A stretch of DNA of 64,000 nt from Clostridia bacterium. GTDB taxonomy: Bacteria; Bacillota; Clostridia; Oscillospirales; QAKW01. Where the stretch lies: positions 1-64,000 of the forward strand of contig JAFTZM010000037.1 in NCBI GenBank assembly GCA_017464525.1, read 5' to 3'. Position 1 is the first letter of the stretch. Each line of letters starts with the position of its first letter. Both the position numbers and the translations under genes were made by a program. Of the stretch, positions 57,569 through 64,000 are shown in pieces. The notes beneath the pieces are model-generated. The model did no database searches. It had not been told where the DNA came from and saw nothing but the letters and a program-made list of their open reading frames with translations.

Positions 57569-59512
57569 TCAATTCTGGTGCAGCGCCTTCATTTCGGCGG
57601 CCTGCTCGGCATTTTTATTCAGTTCCTCCGGATTCCGGAAGGTGGGAACAGTACGGCGGATGGCCTCTTTGATATACGGAGAGCCGGAATGATCCTCCGC
57701 CTTTTCCAGCGCACCGGCCAGGATCTGCAGCTTTTCCTCTGCCTCTTCCCGGGAGAGGGGCTTATCCCGCTCGATGAAGATCAGCTCATTTTCGGTCTTA
57801 TCCAACGTCTCATCCTTCATCAGCAACTCTTCGTAAAGCTTTTCCCCGGGGCGCAGGCCGATCTCTTCGATCTTGATATCCACATTGGGCTTCAGGCCGG
57901 AAAGCCGGATCATATTTACTGCAAGATCGTAGATCCGCACCGGTTTCCCCATATCCAGCACAAACAATTCGCCGTTTTTCGCCATAGCACCCGCCTCCAT
58001 CACCAGCTGGCTGGCCTCGGAGATGGTCATAAAATAGCGAATGATCCGTTTATCGGTCACCGTGACCGGGCCGCCGGCCTCGATCTGCCGCTTGAAGAGG
58101 GGGATCACGCTGCCGTTGGAGCCCAGCACATTCCCAAACCGGACAGCGGCAAAGGAGGTCTTACTGCCGGTACGGCATTGTACCATCATTTCGCACAGCC
58201 GCTTGGAGGCACCCATGATATTGGTGGGATTGACCGCCTTATCGGTCGAGATGAGAATAAACTTCTCCACCCCGTATTTTTCCGCCATATCAGCGGTATT
58301 CACCGTGCCGAACACGTTATTTTTAATGGCTTCGCAGCCGCTGTGCTCCATCAAGGGCACATGCTTATGGGCCGCCGCATGGAATACGATCTCCGGCCGA
58401 TGAATGGCAAACACCGCATCCATCCGTTCACGATCCCGCACAGAGCCGATCTCCACCGCAAGATCCAGCCTTTCGCCGTATTTATATTTCAGCTCCTGCT
58501 GGATCTCATAGGCATTATTTTCATAGATATCAAAGATGATCAGCTTTTTCGGCTTACAGCCGGCGATCTGGCGGCAAAGCTCGCTGCCGATGGAGCCACC
58601 CCCGCCGGTCACCAGTACAGTTTTTCCATGGTAATAGTTCCGCTCGGCCTTGCCGTTGAGGCTCACCGAATCCCGCAGCAGCAGATCCTCGATCTGCACA
58701 TCCTTCAATTTCTGCACGCTGACCTCACCGTTGACCAACTGATAAATGCCGGGCAGCGCCCGCAGCTTACAATCGGTCTTATTGCAAAGCTCCAGGATCT
58801 CCACACGACGCTTTTCGGAGGCGCTGGGGATGGCAAAAACAATCTCCTCCACCCGAAACCGCTGCGCCAGGGCAATGATCTCGCCGGTGGAACCAGCTAC
58901 CGGGATCCCGTACATATAGCGGCCGATCTTATTCCGATCGTCATCAATGAGGCAGACCACTTTATTCTGAGAATAGCGGCTCCGCTGCAGCTCCCGCACA
59001 ATGGTAGCTCCCGCATCACCGGCGCCGATCACCATAGTACGACGGGCTTCTTCGGCGGTGCTATGCTGATATTTCTCTTTCTGCTTTCTTACAAAACGGT
59101 AGGAAAACCGGGTTAGAAGGGTGAACAGCAGCAAAAACAAAAACTGCAGGATCACAAAGCTTCTGGGGATGCCCAGCCGCACCATAAAGAGCAGCAAGGT
59201 GTGGGTCACAGAGGTAGCCGCCGCACCGATAACGATCATGACCATCTCTCGCTCCCCGGCAAATTCCCACAGGCTGTTATACAGTCCCAGCAGCCAGTAG
59301 ATCACGACCATCACCGGGAGAGAGCCGGGCAGCATATACAGCACATGGTGCAAAAATCTAGCGTTCAGCAGCTCATCAATATCGAATTCATGCCGCAGCC
59401 ACAGCGCCAGAAAGGCCGCCGTTGCAAAGGAAAGGATATCTGCGGCGATCAACAGCAGCTGCCGCAGAAGGAGCTGCTTATTGATAGGGGCTTTATTCTT
59501 CCATTTGAACAT
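57569..59512 (-). CDS. PglF/CapD-type nucleotide-sugar 4,6-dehydratase
   Basis: Membrane-bound UDP-GlcNAc 4,6-dehydratase of 647 residues. Four N-terminal membrane helices (about 15-140) and a Rossmann-like first domain precede the short-chain dehydrogenase/reductase domain with VTGGGGSIGSEL (NAD site, about 300) and STDKAVNPTNIMGASK (catalytic region). Products enter bacillosamine-type or other amino-sugar pathways. It differs from the soluble CapE-type gene at 62294 in having the membrane part, so the locus has two separate 4,6-dehydratases. It lies two bases after the epimerase gene. Confidence 0.92.
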   Translation of the reverse strand: MFKWKNKAPINKQLLLRQLLLIAADILSFATAAFLALWLRHEFDIDELLNARFLHHVLYMLPGSLPVMVVIYWLLGLYNSLWEFAGEREMVMIVIGAAATSVTHTLLLFMVRLGIPRSFVILQFLFLLLFTLLTRFSYRFVRKQKEKYQHSTAEEARRTMVIGAGDAGATIVRELQRSRYSQNKVVCLIDDDRNKIGRYMYGIPVAGSTGEIIALAQRFRVEEIVFAIPSASEKRRVEILELCNKTDCKLRALPGIYQLVNGEVSVQKLKDVQIEDLLLRDSVSLNGKAERNYYHGKTVLVTGGGGSIGSELCRQIAGCKPKKLIIFDIYENNAYEIQQELKYKYGERLDLAVEIGSVRDRERMDAVFAIHRPEIVFHAAAHKHVPLMEHSGCEAIKNNVFGTVNTADMAEKYGVEKFILISTDKAVNPTNIMGASKRLCEMMVQCRTGSKTSFAAVRFGNVLGSNGSVIPLFKRQIEAGGPVTVTDKRIIRYFMTISEASQLVMEAGAMAKNGELFVLDMGKPVRIYDLAVNMIRLSGLKPNVDIKIEEIGLRPGEKLYEELLMKDETLDKTENELIFIERDKPLSREEAEEKLQILAGALEKAEDHSGSPYIKEAIRRTVPTFRNPEELNKNAEQAAEMKALHQN

Positions 59513-59513
59513 C

Positions 59514-60698
59514 TTAAAACTTTCTCCAAACCATTTTATTCACCACGCCGGTGTAGCTCTGAATGATCTTGACTACCTTGGCGGAAACGTTTTCTTCGGT
59601 ATAATCGGGCACCGGGATACCGAAATCCCCTGCATCATGCATAGCGATGGCAGTTTCCACCGCCTGAACCAAAGAATTTTCATCGATTCCAGCCAACACA
59701 AAACAACCCTTATCCAGCGCCTCAGGGCGCTCGGTAGAGGTACGGATGCAGACCGCCGGGAAGGGGTTCCCCACCGAGGTAAAAAAGCTGCTTTCCTCCG
59801 GAAGGGTGCCACTATCGGAGATCACGGCATAGGCATTCATCTGCAGATGGTTATAATCATGGAAGCCCAGGGGTTCATGCTGAATGACCCGGGGATCCAG
59901 AGAAAAACCGCTCTCGGCGATCCGTTTTTTGCTACGGGGATGGCAGGAATAAAGAATGGGCATATCATAGATCTCTGCGATCTTATTGATGGCATGAAAC
60001 AGGGAGAAAAAATTCTTTTCCGTATCGATATTCTCTTCCCGGTGAGCTGAAAGCAGGATATACTTTTTCTTCTCCAGCCCTAACTTTTCAAGGATCCCGC
60101 TCTTTTGGATCTCCTCCAGATTGGCATGAAGCACCTCGGCCATGGGGGAGCCGGTCACATAAGTACGCTCCTTAGGCAGGCCGCACTCGGCCAGATACCG
60201 CCGGGCGTGCTCGGAATAGGCCATATTAACATCGGAGATGATATCCACGATCCGCCGGTTAGTCTCCTCCGGCAGGCACTCATCCTTACAACGATTTCCT
60301 GCCTCCATATGGAAAATAGGAATATGCAGCCGCTTGGCCGAAATGGCAGAAAGGCAGGAATTGGTATCCCCCAGGATTAGCAGGGCATCGGGCTTGATGG
60401 TATTCATCAACTTATAGGAGCCGCTGATGATATTGCCCACCGTTTCGCCCAGATCCTCACCTACCGCATCCATATAGACCTCGGGAGCAGCAATCTTCAG
60501 GTCCTTGAAAAACACGCCGTTGAGGGTATAATCATAGTTCTGGCCGGTATGGGCCAGAATACAATCAAAATATTGCCGGCATTTTCCGATCACCGCCGCC
60601 AGCCGGATGATCTCCGGGCGGGTACCCACGATGATCAGTAGCTTCAGTTTGCCGTTTTCCTGAAAATGAATATCCGAATAATCCTTTTTAAGTTCCAT
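59514..60698 (-). CDS. UDP-GlcNAc 2-epimerase-like enzyme, probably CapG-type
   Basis: Non-hydrolysing 2-epimerase fold of 394 residues with IIVGTRPEIIRLAAV, HTGQNYD, ILGDTNSC, HMEAGNRC, PEETNRRIVD, SAHREENID and SDSGTLPEES, the WecB-family motifs. In the presence of CapE- and CapF-like neighbours it is more likely CapG/WbjD, which epimerises UDP-N-acetyl-L-talosamine to UDP-N-acetyl-L-fucosamine, than WecB making UDP-ManNAc; this is inference from context. The start lies in the end of the VanZ gene (11-base overlap). Confidence 0.9.
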   Translation of the reverse strand: MELKKDYSDIHFQENGKLKLLIIVGTRPEIIRLAAVIGKCRQYFDCILAHTGQNYDYTLNGVFFKDLKIAAPEVYMDAVGEDLGETVGNIISGSYKLMNTIKPDALLILGDTNSCLSAISAKRLHIPIFHMEAGNRCKDECLPEETNRRIVDIISDVNMAYSEHARRYLAECGLPKERTYVTGSPMAEVLHANLEEIQKSGILEKLGLEKKKYILLSAHREENIDTEKNFFSLFHAINKIAEIYDMPILYSCHPRSKKRIAESGFSLDPRVIQHEPLGFHDYNHLQMNAYAVISDSGTLPEESSFFTSVGNPFPAVCIRTSTERPEALDKGCFVLAGIDENSLVQAVETAIAMHDAGDFGIPVPDYTEENVSAKVVKIIQSYTGVVNKMVWRKF

Positions 60699-61137
60699 TT
60701 TTCTTCCTCTTTTGTAATTTTGTGATCAAAAACACAATGCCGAAGCCCAGCAGCGCACCGGAAAAATCGATCAGCACATCCTTGATCTGGCTGGTGCGGC
60801 CGGTGAAGCTTTGGATGAATTCATCCACCACCGCCACCGCCAGCGCATAGAAAAACTCATAGCCCCGCAGGCTCTTTTTCAGCGCCAGCACCAGGCAAGA
60901 GACCAGCACCCCCAGCAAGGCAAACTCCACTACATGGGCAGATTTCCGCACCGCGTAGTTCAGATGATCCGCCGCCCCTTGGCCGAAGAGCCGCTCTACT
61001 AAAGGTTGGATCAGAGCGATGATAGAGTCGCTGTCCCGATTAGAGGCCTCGGCTCCCTTCAAAGAATTGGAAAAGATAAAGGCTGTGACAGCCAGCACCA
61101 AAAGCACCAGAAGAATGATCAGCCGTTTCCGCTTCAT
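60688..61137 (-). CDS. VanZ-family membrane protein
   Basis: Small integral membrane protein of 149 residues with four to five helices and the VanZ-like motif KSAHVVEFALLGVL and AVVDEFIQSFTGRTSQIKDVLIDFSGALLGF. VanZ proteins are implicated in teicoplanin tolerance and lipid-II-like binding, but most occur in polysaccharide or envelope operons without a known role. It overlaps both neighbours (four bases with CapF and eleven with CapG), so it is translated in register with the amino-sugar enzymes. Confidence 0.9.
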   Translation of the reverse strand: MKRKRLIILLVLLVLAVTAFIFSNSLKGAEASNRDSDSIIALIQPLVERLFGQGAADHLNYAVRKSAHVVEFALLGVLVSCLVLALKKSLRGYEFFYALAVAVVDEFIQSFTGRTSQIKDVLIDFSGALLGFGIVFLITKLQKRKKNGT

Positions 61138-62297
61138 TCGACCACCTCAAAAAAAGTATCGGGATGGGCCGGATCAAAGGGCTCATTGGCCCACATCACT
61201 GTTACCAGATCTTCAGTATCACTCAAATTAATAATATTATGAGTATAGCCGGGCAGCATATAAATCGCTTGAATTTCCCTGCCGCTCACCTCGAATCTCA
61301 GTATCTCATCGCTACCGATCTTGCGCATCTGAATTAGCCCGTGACCGGCCACCACCATAAAGAATTCCCATTTTGTATGATGCCAATGCTGGCCTTTGGT
61401 GATGCCGGGCTTGGAGATATTCACCGAAACCTGCCCGTGATCGGCGGTACGCAGCAGTTCGGTAAAGCTGCCCCGGTCATCCACATTCATTTTCAGCGGG
61501 AAGGCGATCTTCTCCTTGGGCAGATAGGAAAGATATGTAGCATAAAGCTTTTTGGCGAAGGAGCCCGCCGGCATAGAGGGCAGCATCAAGGTGCGGGGCT
61601 GATCGGCAATGGCACGCAGCAGCTCTACGATCTCCCCCAGGGTCACCCGGTGGGTCACCGGAGCGGTGCAGAAATTCCCCTCCGGATGAACCTTCCCTTC
61701 CAGCGCCAGCAACAGCTCGTCCACCAGGTCGTCGATATATAAAAGTTCCAGCTCCGCCGCCGGATCGTTTATCGTGATAGGCAGATCATGGGCAATATTA
61801 TGGCAGAAGGTGGCCACCACCGAATTGTAATTGGGGCGGCACCATTTCCCGAAAAGGTTAGGCAGGCGGTACACCAGCACCTTTGCGCCGGTCTCTGCCG
61901 CATAGGAGAAGAAAAGCTCCTCCCCCGCTCGCTTACTGCGGCCGTAATCGTTATTATAACGCCCCTCCAGGGTGGCCTGAACAGAAGAAGAGACCGCCAC
62001 CGGGCAGGTGTTGCCGTATTTTTTCAATTTTTCCAGCAGTTCCGCCGCAAAGCCACAGTTTCCGGCCATAAACTCTGCCGGATCCTTCGGGCGATTGACC
62101 CCTGCCAGATGGACCACAAAATCTGCCCGGGCACACCCCTCCTCCAGAAGTTCTGCCGGAGAATTCAGGTCATAAAGATAAAGGGCATCCACCGTCAGGC
62201 CGGGGTGGGCCCGATCCTTCCCCTCTTGAATATTGCGAAGCGCTGCGGCCAGATTTCTGCCCACAAAGCCCTCTGCGCCGGTAATCAGTATCTTCAT
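61134..62297 (-). CDS. CapF/WbjC-type bifunctional reductase with cupin domain
   Basis: Enzyme of 387 residues for the second step to UDP-L-FucNAc: the N-terminal SDR domain (LITGAEGFVGRNLAAAL, LAGVNRP, NNDYGRSKRAGEEL with the Y..K pair) reduces the 4-keto sugar, and the C-terminal cupin domain (about 265-387, GQHWHHTKWEFFMVVAGHGLIQMR) carries zinc-binding His residues and acts at C3. It starts four bases inside the end of the CapE gene. Two-domain architecture and gene order match CapE-CapF-CapG. Confidence 0.92.
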   Translation of the reverse strand: MKILITGAEGFVGRNLAAALRNIQEGKDRAHPGLTVDALYLYDLNSPAELLEEGCARADFVVHLAGVNRPKDPAEFMAGNCGFAAELLEKLKKYGNTCPVAVSSSVQATLEGRYNNDYGRSKRAGEELFFSYAAETGAKVLVYRLPNLFGKWCRPNYNSVVATFCHNIAHDLPITINDPAAELELLYIDDLVDELLLALEGKVHPEGNFCTAPVTHRVTLGEIVELLRAIADQPRTLMLPSMPAGSFAKKLYATYLSYLPKEKIAFPLKMNVDDRGSFTELLRTADHGQVSVNISKPGITKGQHWHHTKWEFFMVVAGHGLIQMRKIGSDEILRFEVSGREIQAIYMLPGYTHNIINLSDTEDLVTVMWANEPFDPAHPDTFFEVVE

Positions 62298-63328
62298 GAT
62301 TCCAGCTCCTCACGGATGTATTGGAGGGAAAGGAGTTTTTCCTTCACAGCCTCCACATCCAGCAGCTGGGTATTGTTGGAATTGAATTCGGTCAAATGAT
62401 TGCGTTCCACATCGCCGTTGCTGAAGAATTTATCGTAGTTCAGATCCCGTTTATCGCAGGGCACCCGGTAGAAATTCCCCATATCGGTGGCATTGGCGCA
62501 TTCCTCGTTGGTCAGCAGGGTCTCATACATCTTTTCACCATGGCGGATGCCGATGACCTTGATCTCTGCATCCGGCTTAAACAGCTCGGAAACGGCTTTT
62601 GCCAGCGTCTCAATGGTGCAGGCCGGGGCCTTTTGCACCAGGATATCACCGGAAACCCCGTGTTCAAAGGCAAACAGCACCAGATCCACCGCCTCGTCCA
62701 GGGACATGATAAAACGGGTCATGGCGGGCTCGGTGACGGTGATGGGATTGCCGGCCTTCAGCTGCTCGATCCAGAGCGGGATCACCGACCCCCGGCTACA
62801 CATCACGTTGCCGTAGCGGGTACAGCAAATGGTGGTTTTTTCCGGCGCAACGGTGCGGGATTTGGCCACCACGACCTTTTCCATCATGGCTTTGGAGGTT
62901 CCCATGGCATTGACCGGATAGGCGGCCTTATCGGTGGAAAGGCAGATCACCCGCTGAACTCCCGCCTCAATGGCGGCGGTCAGCACATTATCAGTGCCCA
63001 GCACATTGGTTTTTACAGCCTCCACCGGGAAAAATTCGCAGGATGGGACCTGCTTCAGCGCCGCCGCATGAAAGACATAGTCCACCCCGTGCATGGCGTT
63101 CTTTACCGAGGCCAGATCCCGTACATCGCCGATGTAAAACTTGATCTTCCCGGCCACCTCCGGCATCCGGGCCTGAAACTCATGGCGCATATCGTCCTGC
63201 TTCTTCTCGTCCCGGGAAAAGATCCGGATCTCACCGATGTCCGTCCCCAGAAAGCGGTTCAAAACCGCATTGCCGAAGGAACCGGTCCCGCCGGTGATCA
63301 TTAATGTTTTATTGGAAAATACTGACAT
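62294..63328 (-). CDS. CapE/WbjB-type UDP-GlcNAc inverting 4,6-dehydratase
   Basis: Soluble SDR of 344 residues that converts UDP-GlcNAc to a 4-keto-hexulose with inversion at C5, the first step to UDP-L-FucNAc. NAD site ITGGTGSFGNAVL (about 11-23), HAAALKQVPSCEFFPVEAVKTNVLGTDNV, and STDKAAYPVNAMGTSKAMMEK with methionine in the YxxxK position as in CapE. It follows the flippase by one base and overlaps CapF. Confidence 0.93.
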   Translation of the reverse strand: MSVFSNKTLMITGGTGSFGNAVLNRFLGTDIGEIRIFSRDEKKQDDMRHEFQARMPEVAGKIKFYIGDVRDLASVKNAMHGVDYVFHAAALKQVPSCEFFPVEAVKTNVLGTDNVLTAAIEAGVQRVICLSTDKAAYPVNAMGTSKAMMEKVVVAKSRTVAPEKTTICCTRYGNVMCSRGSVIPLWIEQLKAGNPITVTEPAMTRFIMSLDEAVDLVLFAFEHGVSGDILVQKAPACTIETLAKAVSELFKPDAEIKVIGIRHGEKMYETLLTNEECANATDMGNFYRVPCDKRDLNYDKFFSNGDVERNHLTEFNSNNTQLLDVEAVKEKLLSLQYIREELES

Positions 63329-63329
63329 A

Positions 63330-64000
63330 TTACCTCCGAAGTTGTTTTACATTCCTTAAAAATTCCAGCAAACTACTGCCGGCCTTTTTATGAATCAAAA
63401 AGTTCACAGCAAGTTGGGCCGGAACCATTATAATACACACCACTATTGCAGTCAAGATAACCGATACGTAATTATCCAAATGCAAGGGAAGCATATTAAA
63501 CAGAAAGACAGCCAGACATCCCCATACCACATTCACTATCACTGTTCTGTATACAGGGAAAGCACTTCGATTTAAAATCTTATGGTTACTATACAATATA
63601 ATATCGTTTGCACGATACAACAAAGCCACTACTGTTCCAATCAAAACACCATATATTCCCAGAAAATATACTAATGCCAGCGACAAAACAAGGTTGATTG
63701 CAGATTCCAGCAGAGACCTCCACTGGGTCTCTTTAAAATGCCCCGCATAGATTATCACATTTTGGGAAGGAATCCGCATATAACTCAGAATTTCCACAGA
63801 AACCACCAGCAATGGCATATAGGTTAAAAGATAATTTGCATCCATGCCTTCTGTATATAGCGCTAAAAAAGGCACAAAAAACATATAGGTGATCGTACAA
63901 AGGGAAAATGTCAACGTTATATGAAATGTTTCATAAACATCATGAAGTTTAATAAACCGCTCTCTTTGACCAAAAATTTGACCCATGCGGAAATTAATAC
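63330..64000 (-). CDS. Polysaccharide flippase (Wzx-like), 5'-truncated by window edge
   Basis: C-terminal part of a multi-pass polysaccharide transporter: residues visible from INFRMGQIFGQRERF onward include six to seven membrane helices (LTFSLCTITYMFFVPF, AINLVLSLALVYFLGIYGVLIGTVVALLY, VSVILTAIVVCIIMVPAQ). The frame continues past the window, so the true start is not seen. It is richer in A+T than the rest of the operon, as is common for capsule transporters. It should translocate the lipid-linked repeat unit made by the downstream enzymes. Confidence 0.88.
   Translation of the reverse strand, partial: INFRMGQIFGQRERFIKLHDVYETFHITLTFSLCTITYMFFVPFLALYTEGMDANYLLTYMPLLVVSVEILSYMRIPSQNVIIYAGHFKETQWRSLLESAINLVLSLALVYFLGIYGVLIGTVVALLYRANDIILYSNHKILNRSAFPVYRTVIVNVVWGCLAVFLFNMLPLHLDNYVSVILTAIVVCIIMVPAQLAVNFLIHKKAGSSLLEFLRNVKQLRR

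Noticed and set aside
1-64000. CRISPR arrays, rRNA operons, tRNA genes and complete insertion sequences
   Set aside because: Gaps between genes were read for repeats, cloverleaves and transposase motifs; none was seen besides the inverted-repeat elements and the serine recombinase element.

Overview
The window reads as chromosomal DNA of a gut-type Clostridia species, most likely of the Oscillospiraceae/Ruminococcaceae group. This is inferred from type III glutamine synthetase, a lysine riboswitch ahead of a dapA-dapB-lysC-lysA operon, LysS carrying a C-terminal tRNA-binding domain, a CD1871A-type CLEC micro-protein, class B sortase, a BY-kinase capsule locus, AGGAGG ribosome sites and sigma-A type promoters. 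No rRNA, tRNA, CRISPR array or complete insertion sequence was seen.

Layout. 1-2.8 kb is the right end of an A+T-richer integrative/mobilizable element: the C-terminal part of a relaxase, a small TnpW-like gene and a large serine recombinase, followed by a short cut-off reading frame and a terminator. 2.8-7.8 kb holds a membrane protein and the rpsB-tsf-greA-lysS translation operon. 7.8-10.3 kb is a coupled pair of membrane-anchored transglutaminase-like proteins, one with its catalytic Cys replaced by Ser. 10.4-17 kb has glnA (type III), a thioredoxin/CLEC/ferredoxin redox trio with a GDSL hydrolase, and a DUF2804 gene. 17-23.5 kb is a tight minus-strand operon: pcrA, a His-rich DUF2500 protein, a His/Cys-rich CobW GTPase, a CobW-DUF1980 fusion and a PHP hydrolase. 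23.5-37.8 kb mixes an acyltransferase, lipoproteins, thrS, a GH2 glycosidase, a second PHP enzyme, serine dehydratase, a cytoplasmic-type Cu/Zn SOD, a DeoR regulator with operators, a HAD phosphatase, a hemolysin-III/PAQR protein and an XRE regulator. 37.8-44.3 kb carries a leader-controlled Ldh2-type dehydrogenase/malic enzyme pair, a 1083-residue TIR-TPR protein and TrmO. 44.4-48.9 kb is the riboswitch-controlled lysine/DAP operon. 49-53.7 kb is a cell-envelope set: sortase B, an LCP ligase and a protein with an SPDTG sorting signal. 53.7-64 kb is an extracellular polysaccharide locus: phosphatase, BY-kinase, a putative UDP-N-acetyl-L-fucosamine pathway (CapE-CapF-CapG), a PglF/CapD-type dehydratase, VanZ, a phosphoesterase and a flippase cut by the window edge.

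The most striking non-coding signal is a family of about 280-330 bp repeats with terminal inverted repeats, in three copies (10503-10782, 23247-23524, 52578-52904). Each copy lies directly upstream of a start codon (glnA, pcrA, the LCP gene). They share an internal hairpin whose stem changes by compensatory substitution between copies, as expected for a conserved folded element. A second, smaller repeat family (13000-13126, 16953-17083) and a 69-bp direct repeat are also present. Promoter-proximal terminators precede glnA and the Ldh2/malic enzyme operon and suggest premature-termination control.
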